A DNA stretch of 64,000 nt, taken from Isoetes taiwanensis (taxonomy: Eukaryota > Streptophyta > Lycopodiopsida > Isoetales > Isoetaceae). The notes under the pieces are model-generated. The model was not told where the DNA came from and searched no databases. It saw only the letters and a program-made list of their open reading frames with translations. The stretch is from the NCBI GenBank assembly GCA_021234155.1, contig JAJEKV010000046.1, positions 6,019,012 to 6,083,011 on the forward strand. The letters run 5' to 3'. Shown in pieces: positions 32,260 through 43,993 of the stretch (positions within the stretch are counted from its first letter, which is position 1; each line of letters opens with the position of its first letter). The translations under genes were made by a program, and so were the position numbers.

Positions 32260-34249
32260 TGGGGTGTTTGATGATTTATAAGCCATTCTAACTCTTTGGT
32301 AGATCTGCCAGTTCAGGTTTTTAGTTCAGTTGTTCTGCTTATTCTACTCAGTGATTGTTGGTTGAGATGGTATTGTTTGGTGATGCTAAATAAGAGGTGA
32401 AGTTTCTGGAAGAAGGTTACAGGAATGGTTGTGTTCTCTGAGTTTTTTTTTTTTTTTTCTTTAACAATTTCTTGTTCTGCCAGTATCAAGCTTAATAACT
32501 TGCAGGTTAATAATTTCCAGGTTAATAATCCCCAGGAGTATTAAAGCTGTTTGATGTTGCATGTGGATAACAAACAGACTTTTTTGAGCTTACGGGACTA
32601 CCTTGGGTTTTCTCAGGGATTCTCTCATGATAATATTTTTGGTCGCATTAATTGTATGGAATGGTGCTGCTGTAGGAGTAGTTGATTTTGCCATTAATTA
32701 GGCAGAGGTTTGGGTAAGATTTAGATAATAATTGATTCACAGGCCCCAGGAATTATTGGGTCAAATTAAAACTACTGATGATGTTGTTTTTCTGAGTTTG
32801 CACTTAGTTATAATCCTTCTAATATAATGCATGTGTCGTCCACTTACAATTTTGGAGCAAATCTCCCCTGAGGTTTCTTAGGCTGTCACTGATAGAATAT
32901 GGGTTAAACAAATTACTATGGATCTCTGGATGGGGTATTTATTTTCTTGATATAATGTTCTCTCGCTACACAGACCAATTGGCCTTGGAGTTTGATGAAT
33001 AGATTACATAGTATATTAGTCCTGTCATAGCTCAGTTATCTGATCTGTTCATATCCAGCATCTGTCATGGGCTCAGCATAATTACTTCGTTTTCAACTCG
33101 TTGGTTGATTTCCTAGCTATTTTCAAGTAAGGCCAGGACATTCCCAGGTTTGGTGGGCTCTGCATAAATCAGTTTCCTTTTATCTGTTTTTCTTTCTTTA
33201 CCTGATCCATTCTTAACCTACCTACTCATATTTTTGCCTTCTATTGAAACAAAATGTTTTGGTAGATCCAACATTATTTGTCTGTCTCTGCTGCCTTTTA
33301 CATGTATATAGGCATTTCTAAACACTTTCAAATGAGGTCTTCTGTTTAAGTTCTGCAACTTATTGTTTAACAATCTATTGTCATACTTCTAGCTGACCAT
33401 ATGGGCTCCTTTACTGTCGAAAGGCCATCCTGGATAATGGCAATCTGTGTATGCGAGGATGGCAGGATCCTTAGCATGTGTAGAAAATACTGGGGTATTC
33501 ATTGAGAATGGAGAACTTTGTATTAAAGTCTCAGACTCAAGTTAAGCTGGAATCATGCCATTTCTGCGGTGTCCTGGCCGCAGTTCCTCGCCTCACCTTG
33601 CCTGCTCCGGTTGCCTTGCCATGCCGCTGTCGGCAGGTGCTTGCCGCTTCTCACCTCGCCCTGTTCTTGCCTTACCCGGGCATCTCAAAGCTGGCCGCCT
33701 TGCTCTGCCGTCCATCTCTAAACGTAGCTACCTTATGTTGATCGAGGTTTTTTCTTGACTCTTAACTGAGTTTCCTATGATTGGTCAAGGTTAGCCTAAT
33801 ATAACTTAATATACTAGTTGTTATTATATTCTATTCTATGCTTTTATAACTAAGGTTTTATTATCTTCTTAACCCATGTCTAAGGTTACCATGTTAAGCC
33901 CTCCTTGGACTCATAGAGGTTTTCTTAAAGATGCTAGACGTAGCGATAGTGCTTGCCACCTTAACTTTTGGGTCGCTCGACCAGAGACTGCGCTATAATA
34001 AAGTTTTGTATGCCCTTTCTTTTAACGCCAGTTTTTCCTTCCCCCATGGTTGGTGCACCATAGAAATTGTTTTAGATTTGAAACGTGAATAATATGTGGG
34101 TCTTATAGCGGGTGGTCCTAGCACTCAGCTGCTAAGCTTCTTTCATTGTATGTGAGCAACTACTGACTCCTTGCCCTGCTTAATGGATTTTATATTATTC
34201 CTTCCTCTGTTTCAGCATTCTTGTCCATGTCTAGCCGTAGTATTTCTAG
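32260..34249. other. Noncoding stretch with a GC-rich patch
   Basis: AT-rich, no gene seen. 33550-33740 is a sharply GC-rich patch (GCCGC, CCTTGCC repeats). 32490-32540 has a short run of GGTTAATAA(T/C) units. Confidence 0.45.
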
Positions 34250-34420
34250 AAATGACGTTTTCCTTCGTTTCAACGAATAGAAGGAAAACGAGGTTCTAGA
34301 AATACAAAGGCGGTTAGCAGTTAGTTAGTTCTTTCCCTCTTTTCCCTATTTATATGCTTACTCGTACGTTTCTCTCTCATCAGCTCTCTTGGTGCATTTC
34401 CTATCCTCCTCTTCCTTCTC
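34250..34420 (+). repeat. Direct repeat, right copy
   Basis: Same sequence as 31241-31412 with the hairpin; followed by CCCTTCGGTTTGGCCC, which in the left copy appears about 170 bases later. Confidence 0.8.
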
Positions 34421-35296
34421 CCTTCGGTTTGGCCCACCCCCCCATCCTTCTCCTGCTTTTATGACTTGTTTGAAAACTAACTCTTTGTTGGAGGCAAATC
34501 AACGTACCTCGTTTTTTGGAAAGTTTTGGTGACAATAGCCACTCTACAATCTCTGGTTTTTGTGAGATAATCATGAAACAGTAAGATCAATAACAAAGAA
34601 ACAGTCAGCGATCTTTTTGTTGTATGCAGATCAACATACCTCATCTTTTAGGAAAGTTTTAGTGATAGTAGCCACCGTGCAATCTGGTTTTTGTGAGAGA
34701 ATAATGCGCACAATTCTATAAGGAATGTGACTTGTATACATGGCACTATAAAGAAATCGAGTCTGTTAGCTGGTCTGTAACATCAATCAATAGGAGTATT
34801 GACTCAATGTATCTATATCAATGCTTTTAAAATATGTAGAGAGATCTATTGCATTGTAATGGTCATATCATATAGATAGACATTACAGATAAGGATTGTC
34901 TATACTGCTCTTGTTTTTATGCACGATATTGACTACTTCATAAAGTACAATATTATGACAGTATATGCGAAGGGTAAGACACATGAGATTTTATCTAGGA
35001 TTCTCAGAGCTGTACAACGCTCAGGTGGGCTGCTTCCAAACCTTCCTTTTCTAACCCAAGGCCATGCCTACCTACGTGTTTTTCCAAAGCTTTTTTACCT
35101 TTCGGGTTCTCACTGTTGGGCATTTTTTACCTGTCGTCCATTTCCATGGCAAGTGGTAGAAAATTACCTCTTCATGTGCTATGCAGGATATACGATGTGC
35201 ACAAGCTTCCATCCGTGTTCTACAGAAGACAAAGCAAGTAATTTGGAGGCGGTATCTGTCTTGCGGGTTAGGCGGTTCAAACATCAGCAACCCCCA

Positions 35297-35520
35297 ACAG
35301 AGGTGACCGACAGTTTACTAGCAATAACTAGTTTGGAGCCGTTTTCAGCATATTTTAGGCATATTCCAGCATATCCTTAGAATATGCCCCAACAGAGGTG
35401 ACTGACAGTTTACTAGCAATAATTAGTTTGGAGCCGTTTTAACATATTTTAGACATATTCCAGCATATCCTTAGAAAACCCCTCGTGAGCGAGGGTTTGC
35501 CCCTTTAAGGGCAGCCCAAA
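35297..35520. repeat. Tandem duplicate plus GC-hairpin repeat
   Basis: A unit of about 90 bases (CAACAGAGGTGAC, GACAGTTTACTAGCAATAA, TTTGGAGCCGTTTT) is present twice (about 35297-35388 and 35389-35475). It ends in the hairpin GAGGGTTTGCCCC, spacer, GGGCAGCCC, the same family as at 22250-22650. Confidence 0.75.
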
Positions 35521-35706
35521 AATGCTCTTATTCATTTGGACACACCCAGCCCCGTACGGGCAACTCTTATGAGCAAGCAGGAGGGACTTCCTATATCGAA
35601 TCTGATTATGATGTTTTAACACGTGTAATCAACTAGTTTAATTAGGAATTTTATCAAATCAAGCTAGAGAACAGAACGTGCACAGAAAAAAAAATTCAGG
35701 ATTAGG

Positions 35707-36135
35707 ATGAGGCCGATGATGGTGCCGCGGCCAGTTCGTCGTTTGGAAAGCATGAGCATGGCCAAGCGTTTTGCACAGACTAGTATGAGCAGAAAGGGCG
35801 CTGTTTTAAGCGAGGAAGAACAAGCTGTCGAAAATGTCTATTTCAAGGTAATCGTCCCCTTTTTTTTAAGGTAAAATTTCGGTGTTCCCTTTGATCCGCC
35901 GGATCTTATTTGATGTTGCAGAAAGTCGAGCAGGAGAAATTAGAGAAGCTACAGAAGGCAAGTAAGCTATTCCCTTGAGGAATCGTCTGTATTCTAATTG
36001 CTCGTTTTAGGCTCTTATTTCCTTTACCTTGTTTTTTAATGCTGGCAGAAATATGCGAGTTCCCGTTCTTCTGAAAGCCGAGCAGAAACAGAGCCGAAAC
36101 AGAAAGATGGTGTGCAGCCTATGCCAGGCAAATAA
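35707..36135 (+). CDS. IF1: Mitochondrial F1Fo-ATPase inhibitor factor 1 (IF1), three exons
   Basis: Exons 35707-35847, 35922-35957 and 36049-36135 join without frame break into an 87-residue protein. The start (MRPMMVPRPVRRLESMSM) is Arg-rich without acidic residues until residue 14, as in a mitochondrial presequence. The inhibitor core reads GAVLSEEEQAVENVYFK then KVEQEKLEKLQK, the conserved IF1 minimal region; the tail (SSESRAETEPKQKDGVQP) is polar. IF1 blocks ATP hydrolysis by ATP synthase when the matrix turns acidic (known). Intron 1 is GT-AG (74 bases). Intron 2 begins GCAAGTAAGC after CAGAAG, a GC-AG intron: using the nearby GT would shift exon 3 into an early stop. This is the only host gene in the window that looks intact. 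A short gene, so retro-duplicates elsewhere are possible, but introns argue for the parental locus. Confidence 0.85.
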
Positions 36136-36139
36136 CCAG

Positions 36140-36955
36140 GTATTTTCAAGGGAATGAGCCTTGTGTATATAATGTAAATAGAAAACTTCTAGTTTCATGC
36201 TCTATTCCTTTTGGACATCATCTGCTGTATATATAGCTGTCGTATTATATTTTTTATAAATTGCTATGTTAAATTTTGTGTCAACAAGATTCACAGCTAC
36301 TGTTACGTTTGTTCAATGAAATTAATGGTTTTGTTTTTCTATTTAACGTGGTTTTTATTGTTCTATTTCTTTATTAATAGGCAGTTAGTTAAAAGGTCTT
36401 TACTTAGGAGGATCATAGAGTTGTTGCTCCTTCGTTGCTAACAAGCATGTGGAGCTAGCTTTTGCATTTTTGTATTTGAAGGAAGCATTGCGTAGTCCAT
36501 TGGGTTATTTAGTATTTTACCCTTTGCTCAAAGATTCTAGAATATTTGGGTCGCTATGGTGTACTCATGACATGTAGATTTATCTTGCACAAAAGTCGAT
36601 TTCATTGGATAGAACCTTTGTCAGCAAATGTATGAATTCCTTAATACTGTCACGCTAGCAAGTTCCATAATTACCTTGTCATTTCACTTCACATAATGTT
36701 CAATGTTGTGTGCAACAATCATGTCGCAATCTTGGTCTTTAGATAAAGAAGAAAAATTACTTATGATTTGGTTGTGAGCTTGCGAGATTCTTTGTCCTTT
36801 TTCTTTCTTGAAGAAACGGAAGATTTTTGTATTCACATAATATAGACAACTATGCATACATGACACCACATGAATCATAATGGAAGAATTTGAGCACACA
36901 AAAAATCCTAAGTATTCAGCAGACTTGGGGAAAACAAAAAATTACTATTATGAAA
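36140..36955. other. Intergenic, no gene seen
   Basis: AT-rich sequence downstream of IF1 up to the start of the LINE ORF1; no domain or repeat recognised. Confidence 0.5.
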
Positions 36956-36959
36956 AAAA

Positions 36960-37242
36960 ATGGAAACATTTGCTTCTTTTTGTATGGGTGAAGGGTTTCC
37001 TTTGTCGATTTCTATAAATCTTGCAAATCGAATTGTTCTAGAAACTCCATCAGTAAATTTGCACGCTCTACCAACCCCTGAGGCAGATTTTGTCCCCAAC
37101 GCTTATGGCTCTCAAGCCTTTTTCGCTCCAATTCGTAGTGCTGGCAACCAAGTTTTTGAATCTCAGTCGCCTGATTATGACCAGGTTAGAGGTGCTCGTG
37201 CAACAAAGGACTTGTGTGCTGATGAATTGGAGGAGATAAACA
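36960..37242 (+). pseudogene. L1-type LINE ORF1, N-terminal piece
   Basis: From ATG 36960: METFASFCMGEGFPLSISIN and PSVNLHALPTPEADFVPNAY, then DELEEIN. The frame is cut by the copia-type element; across the insertion (37242 to 39847) it continues as KLLGEINRARTAKKQAADHE in phase. That is why I join it to the LINE ORF1 downstream. Confidence 0.55.
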
Positions 37243-37483
37243 TGTTGGAATGTATTTATAATACATCCATACAATCTTAGCCTTTGTCTAATGATAGGTC
37301 ATTGTTTATTAATAGTTCATGGAGCTAAAAGGGTCTTTGCCTATTAGCCCTTCATTATTGTATATAAGAGCATGTACTCTTCATGAATAATATATTCACT
37401 TTTGGGATTACCTTGTGTTCCTTCTCTCTCGTTCACTTTGTCTTGCTGTGTCACTTTATTCCTTGCATGTTATATTTCCAACA

Positions 37484-37496
37484 TGGTATCAGAGCC
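37484..37496 (+). promoter_or_regulatory. Primer binding site, tRNA-Met
   Basis: TGGTATCAGAGCC directly after the 5' LTR. Confidence 0.9.
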
Positions 37497-38389
37497 AAGT
37501 TCGAGTTCATGGATACCGCAAGGATTGATGGAAAACTTTTTGTCGAAACAAAAGATTCAAAGGAGCTTCAGACGAAAGATGAAAGGTAACACGAAGGTAA
37601 TAATGATCATCTTTGACAACAAATTAAAAGTATGAAATCTGAATTGTGAGAGAAAACTAATTTATGATGATGCAAAAGCAAAAGTAGAAAGTCGTAGCTA
37701 GGCAATAAATAATAGGTTGAATTTGGAAGGACATAGCTCTCTTAATATAGCTTGGATTTCTACGATCTAAAGCTTTTTGAAAAGTTCTCAGAGTCTAGTT
37801 TATGTGGCAATAAAAACAACTTAAAAAGAATAAGTATTTTTTGAGTTATTGATGTTTTAGTGATTAATCCTATTCTAAGCCTGCAGGAAAAAAAGGGGAT
37901 AGAAAGTAATATTCACATTGAATAGTTAGTTCTTTTTGATGATAAACTATATCTTCTTAATGAATGATTATTGTCGCAAAAGAATCATCAGAAATAGAAA
38001 GAATGATTTTTTGTGATATGCTTTGTTTTATTTAGATTTCTAAGAAAGAATGACTCTCTGGGATATGGTTTGTTTTATTTATAGTCTAAAAACTTTATTT
38101 TTCCTCTGATTCGGCTCCTGTTTCCATGGTGCCATTTCTATTCTTAGAGATGCAACATGCAAGCCTTGAATTTGTTTTATATGTTTAATAGATGTTGGTT
38201 TTATTGGAAGATTCCTATCACATTACTTAATACTGCACTTTTAAAAGATGACAAGATTATTGAATATGATGAAACTATCTACGTGATTGTCCCAACTGGG
38301 AAGGTATGATTTCTTCTTGGAGTCATGAATACAGATTGATATGTTTTGCTAACTATGATAGAATTCAAAAACATGGAAAGAAAAGCCAT

Positions 38390-38735
38390 GTGATTACTTG
38401 CAAATTAGGAAAAATCATGAGGTTATTTCAAAACATCATGGGAAAGCCATGTGATTTATTGAGAAATATAGAAAAGTCATAAGATTAAATTGAAACATCA
38501 TGGAAAAGCCATGTGATTTATCAAATTTTTGAAACATCATGGAAAAGCCATGTGATTTATCAAATTTTTGAAACATCATGGAAAAACCATGTGATTTATC
38601 AAGGTTTTGAGATATCATGGAAAAGCAATGTGAGTTATCAAATTTTTAAAGCATCATGGAAAAACCATGTGATTTATCAAAGTTTAAAAATATCATGGAA
38701 AAGCCATGTGATTTATCAAATCTTGGAACGCAATG
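38390..38735 (+). repeat. Minisatellite, about 39-base unit
   Basis: Repeats of CATCATGGAAAAGCCATGTG plus ATTTATCAAATTTTTGAAA, about eight diverged copies, inside the copia-type element. Open frames here on either strand are by-products of the repeat. Confidence 0.9.
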
Positions 38736-39150
38736 GAGTGACATTCGCTATATGCTAATATAAATTTTCTTTATGAAAGCAATGGCGTGACATTTCCCAT
38801 ATGCTAATACAAGTTTTTATTTATGACAGCAATGGAGCGATATTCCTCATATGCTAATATAAGTTGTTTTTTATTTATGACAGTTATTTATAACAGCAAT
38901 GGAGCGATATTCCCCATATGCTAATATAAGTTGTTTTTTATTTATGACAGCAATGGAGCGATATTCTCCATAATATATGCTAATATAAATTTGCTCATAT
39001 GCTCATATAAGTTGTCTTTTATTTATCACAGCAATGGAGCGATATTCCCCATATGCTAATATAAGTTGTTTTTTATTTATGACAGCAATGGAGCGATATT
39101 CTCCATAATATATGCTAATATAAATTTTTATCATATATCATATATGCAGG
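38735..39150 (+). repeat. Minisatellite, about 60-base unit
   Basis: Repeats of GCAATGGAGCGATATTCCCC followed by ATATGCTAATATAAG and TTTTTTATTTATGACA, about seven copies, next to the 39-base array. Confidence 0.88.
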
Positions 39151-39841
39151 CGAACATTTTTGAAAGCATGGAGAGATTACTGATATGCTATTAGATGCAC
39201 GATTATTTTTCACCTTTAAAAAGATGAATTTATTATTCTTTTTAACTACAAATCTAATCTTATTATCTTCTGTCATTCTTCATAGAAAAGAACAGGCATG
39301 GCAACAATATTATCTTATAGGTCAAGAACTATATCAATTTTTTCTGGAACTGATTCTTCTTCACCTCGAATACGTGCTGATATATTTACAAAAGCACTTA
39401 CTGCGTGCTATGAATATACTCTCAGAGGGAGCTCGGATTTTTTTCTTTTTGATTCCCACAAAAGGTTTTTTTTTACTCGAGCTAGAGATCAACTCTGCAG
39501 GGGGGACATACATCATACATTGTGCATTTGATCTCACCCTCGAAGATACATGCAACTTATTTTGTTTTACAAAGAGACCAAGATTGTAGGGGGGAGGGGG
39601 TGTTGGAATGTATTTATAATACATCCATACAATCTTAGCCTTTGTCTAATGATAGGTCATTGTTTATTAATAGTTCATGGAGCTAAAAGGGTCTTTGCCT
39701 ATTAGCCCTTCATTATTGTATATAAGAGCATGTACTCTTCATGAATAACATATTCACTTTTGGGATTACCTTGTGTTCCTTCTCTCTCGTTCACTTTGTC
39801 TTGCTGCGTCACTTTATTCCTTGCATGTTATATTTCCAACA

Positions 39842-40924
39842 AAACAAACTCTTAGGTGAAATCAATCGAGCACGGACTGCCAAAAAACAAGCAGCTGATC
39901 ATGAACCAACAGCTCTGAAGCACGTGGTTGTGGAGCTTGGAAGCGCTAAGATTTTGTTCAACAAGTTTCTCAATCATGTTCCAGCAGTTGGATTATGCAA
40001 AATTTGCCATTGTGAGATTGACCAAGTATCTAAGGCTGTTGCCTCCGTACAGAAGGGTAATAAGCTGGGGTATGATGAAGCGGTTGAATAAGCCTGCAAA
40101 TGTAGCACCTGCCTCCTCTGTTCAAGACATTAGCCAAGTTCAATCAGGCGGTATGTACCATAACACTCTGGATCCCAATGATCATCTCAAGTACTTGCAG
40201 AACTTGGTCATTTACTCTGTAGTGGCATATTGGACTGGCCAACATTTTGATATAAACAAGATTGCATCTTGACTCCATGCTCTTCTTCGTAGACATGGCA
40301 TCCATTCTTTTGAGTCTAATAAAGCTATAGGCAGAGGGTTCTTCTTTATCATGTTCAAAGATTTTAGAGACGTGGACAAACTGGTGTCTCGAGGTGTGGA
40401 TACATGGGGGCGGTGCTCCTGTCCTTTTCCAAAATTACTATCCCAGCTTTGCTGTCAATCTCCCTCTTCGGGCTCGTCACCCTTGCTGGTTTCAGATCTT
40501 TGACCTACCCTCTGATCTCCTTGTTCCAAAGTTTCTTGTGTCAATATCCAATGCTTTTAGGCATTCATATTGTCCATATATACCATTACTAGAGGTGCTC
40601 AGATTTGTGTGGGCTTACCTGTAGACAAGGGATTACCCTCCGAGATCATAGTCATGTGGTGAATTTTACTCTTGTTTCAAACTCCAGCTTCTCAATGCAT
40701 CATGACTTGCGTCGTTGCTTCTCCTCTGTTAAGCTGGCTCTTCGACCCCGTCAATCGCAACATTTCGTGTTCCTCCACCAGCTCCTGCACTCGTTTCCCC
40801 CGCCCTTCCTCCCTCACCATCCAGTCCAGTAATTCCTCCCAAGGTTGTTGTTAGCCACTCCGTTGGTGCTTCAATGCATGAGCCTCCTCCGAGTTCTACT
40901 TCAGTTCCCCCTCCTCTTCCTCCA
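39842..40924 (+). pseudogene. L1-type LINE ORF1, DUF4283-like part
   Basis: Continues the frame from 37242 (KLLGEINRARTAKKQAADHE, FLNHVPAVGLCKICHCEIDQ) to a stop at about 40090, then in other phases: NDHLKYLQNLVIYSVVAYWT, IHSFESNKAIGRGFFFIMFK, NYYPSFAVNLPLRARHPCWF, FDLPSDLLVPKFLVSISNAF, TRGAQICVGLPVDKGLPSEI. This is the order of the DUF4283 RNA-binding domain of plant L1 ORF1. A Pro/Ser-rich stretch follows and is interrupted at CTTCCTCCA by the Mutator-like element; it resumes at 50102. Confidence 0.65.
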
Positions 40925-40995
40925 GGAGCGCCGTATTCCTACTCCGGGAAATGGTAAACCGGGGCAGGAAATCGTGGTAAGCTCGGCCATGGATC
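40925..40995 (+). repeat. Left TIR of the Mutator-like element (core)
   Basis: Pairs with 50022-50092. Contains GAAATGGTAAACCGGGG; its TGGTAAACC is also the core of the internal array unit. Confidence 0.9.
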
Positions 40996-41559
40996 GAATC
41001 ACCATACCATCTCGGATGGCCCATCCGCTATCCGAGGCATGCATCCGAAGCCCATGCTATGGATGGGAACCGAAGGAAAGGGACTGCTCACACCCGCTTA
41101 AGGAATGGACTCCTTGCTACTATGGAGAATGATGATCCCTCAATCATCACCGTACCCGCTCCTGCAATGGCACTTGCAACCTGCAGTGGCAGGCCGTTTG
41201 AACCACCCGAAGTGACGCCTCCGGTCACGGCTTGATCTTGATGCCGCTTGTGGAAAAAAAAAATTGTGGATATCTATTTCTTGTGGAAATAAAAAATATA
41301 TTATTTTCTGCTATTGTTTTGCCACGGTTTTATGAAAGTGTTTTTTTAGTAATGTGCTCCATTGCTCCAATGTGCTCCATTTTGAAGATACATGTCAACC
41401 TAACAAGTTTTTAGCATGCTGCTTTCTTTTGCTAAGAAAACCCAACTTATCAAGTTTTTTAGCAAAATCAGTAAGTATTGTCACTGGATAACCAACCTTA
41501 ACAAAAACTATTGTCACATAATCACCCTAACCTAATGTCATATACATGCATAGAAGTTA

Positions 41560-43380
41560 ACCCTAGACAACCATAGTAGTTAACCTAGTGACATATGCAA
41601 GTGTAATGGTTAGCCTGGACAACCATATCCAGTGGTAAACCTGGACATGCAAGTGTAATGGGAAACCTAGACAACTAAGTGTAGTGGTAAACCTGGACAT
41701 GCACTTGAGACGGTAAACTTGGACATGTAGGTGCAATGGCTAGCCTGGACAACTAAGTCTAGTGGTAAACTTGGACTTCCAAGTTAAATGGTAAACCTGG
41801 ACATGTAGGTGTGCTGGTTAACCTAGACAACCATGTCTAGTGGTAAACCTAGACAACTAAGTGTAGTGGTAAACTTGGACATGCAAGTCCAATGGTAAAC
41901 TTGGACATGCAAGTGCAATGGTTAGCCTGGACAACCATGTCCAGTGGTAAACCTGGACATTCAAGTGTAATGGTAAACCTGGACAACTAAGTGTAGTGGT
42001 AAACCTGGACATGCAAGTCAAATGGTAAACCTGGACATGTAGGTGCAATGGTAAACCTAGACAACTTAGTGTAGTGGTAAACCTGGACATGCAAGTCAAA
42101 TGGTAAACCTGGACATGTAGTTGCAATGGTTAACCTAGACAACCATGTCTAGTGGTAAACCTAGACAACTTAGTGTAGTGGTAAACCTGGACATGCACTT
42201 GAGATGGTAAACTTGGATATATAGGTGCAATGGTTAGCCTGGACAACTAAGTCTAATGGTAAACTTGGACTTCCAAGTTAAATGGTAAACCTGGACATGT
42301 GGGTGTAATGTTTAACCTAGACAACCATGTCTAGTAGTAAACCTAGACAACTAAGTGTAGTGGTAAACTTGGACATGCAAGTCCAATGGTAAACTTGGAC
42401 ATGCAAGTGCAATGGTTAGCCTGGACAACCATGTCCAATGGTAAACCTGGACATGCAAGTGTAATGGTAAACCTGGACAACTAAGTGTAGTGGTAAACCT
42501 GGACATGCAAGTCAAATGGTAAACCTGGACATGTAGATGCAATGGTAAACCTAGACAACTTAGTGTAGTGGTAAACCTGGACATGCACTTGAGATGGTAA
42601 ACTTGGACATGTAGGTGCAATGGTTACCCTGGACAACTAAGTCTAGTGGTAAACTTGGACTTCCAAGTTAAATGGTAAACCTACATGAAGGTGTAATGGT
42701 TAACCTAGACAACCATGTCTAGTGGTAAACCTAGACAACTAAGTGTAGTGGTAAACTTGGACATGCAAGTCCATTGGTAAACTTGGACATGCAAGTATGG
42801 TTAGCCTGGACAACCATGTCCAGTGGTAACCTGGACATGCAAGTGTAATGGTAAACCTGGACAACTAAGTGTAGTGGTAAACCTGGACATGCAAGTCAAA
42901 TGGTAAACCTGGACATGTAGTTGCAATGGTTAACCTAGACAACCATGTCTAGTGGTAAACCTAGACAACTTAGTGTAGTGGTAAACCTGGACATGCACTT
43001 GAGATGGTAAACTTGGACATGTAGGTGCAATGGTTAGCCTGGATAACCAAGTCCAATGCAAGTTTACCATTGGACATGCAAGTCCAATGGTAAACTTGGA
43101 CATGCAAGTGTAATGGTTAGCCTGGACAACCATGTCCAGTGGTAAACCTGGACATGCAAGTGTAATGGTAAACATAGACAACTAAATCTAGTGGTAAACC
43201 TGGACATGCACTTGAGATGGTAAACCTGGACATGTAGGTGCAATGGTTAACCTAGACAACCATGTCTAGTGGTAAACCTGGACAACTAAGTGTAGTGGTA
43301 AACCTGGGCATGCACTTGAGATGGTAAACTTGGACATGCAAGTCCAATGGTAAGCCTGGACAACTAGGTGTAATGGTAAA
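41560..43380 (+). repeat. 26-base-unit tandem array, left
   Basis: Roughly 65 copies of a unit like TGGTAAACCTGGACATGCAA plus GTGTAA, in a few variants (CAACTAAGTGTAG, ATGTAGGTGCAA) that alternate in a higher-order pattern of about 480 bases. Open frames read through it on both strands because the variants keep the length; they are not genes. Confidence 0.93.
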
Positions 43381-43993
43381 TAATTAGGAAGCATGGTAGA
43401 AAATGTTGCACCAATGACAGTGGAACAGTGCCATGCAACTTAGATAATGAAAGTGGATTGCACGGAACATCAATCATGTTATATTATTCCCCTGCATTGC
43501 CTGTTATATTATTAAATGCTCCATCAATCATAGTTGAAGAGTCCCATATCAATCATAGTTGAAGAGTCCCATATCAATCACAGCCTGCATCTGGGTTATA
43601 AGAAACCTCGACTATCCTGCAGAATTGTCCTACTCTGCAAATGGTGAGCCCAAGACCATTTTTAAATTTGACATGAAATTTAATGGTTGAACATAGCATA
43701 TTTTTAAATTTTAAATGAAATCTAATGGTTGAAAAGAGCAAATGGCTGTTTGGCACGTGTAAACCTGTCTGAAGGCATGAGCTCGACTATTTTGGCTATG
43801 GCCGAGTTCTGTTTCCCGGGTGAATGCGCTCAGTCTTAGTTCTGTTCAGCTCGCGCTCCCACCTGATCAAGGCCGAGAGGCAAACCGAAGCTCAAACGGA
43901 GTTCATCTGGCACCGGCTTGGGCCGCTTGCATTGAAGGGCAGAGCTGCCACAGAGCTAAGCTCTATTTTTGTGGAATCTTAGGCTCAAGCGCA

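Larger units (their letters stand above)
37243..39841 (+). mobile_element. Ty1/copia-type deletion derivative (2.6 kb)
   Basis: LTRs of 241 bases (37243-37483 and 39601-39841) start TGTTGGAATG and end TTCCAACA and look nearly identical. Target duplication AAACA (37238-37242, 39842-39846). The primer site TGGTATCAGAGCC (37484) is the classic copia tRNA-Met site; a polypurine tract GTAGGGGGGAGGGGG precedes the 3' LTR. Most of pol is gone: only RIRADIFTKALTACYE (about 39370-39415), the typical end of copia pol, is left. The interior holds two minisatellites. It is non-autonomous, and the near-identical LTRs suggest a young insertion. Confidence 0.92.

Noticed and set aside
38436-38758. Repeat-rich open frames on both strands (SHGFSMMFQ, HVIYQ units)
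   Set aside because: By-products of a 39-base minisatellite inside the copia-type element (39 is divisible by 3).
38390-39150. Regularly spaced repeats resembling a CRISPR array
   Set aside because: Units are directly adjacent without unique spacers, in a plant retroelement; no cas genes.
41857-43181. Open frames with repeated QVYHLTCMSRFTT-type peptides in the left array
   Set aside because: They are translations of the 26-base tandem repeat; open frames occur on both strands and no non-repeat coding sequence is attached.
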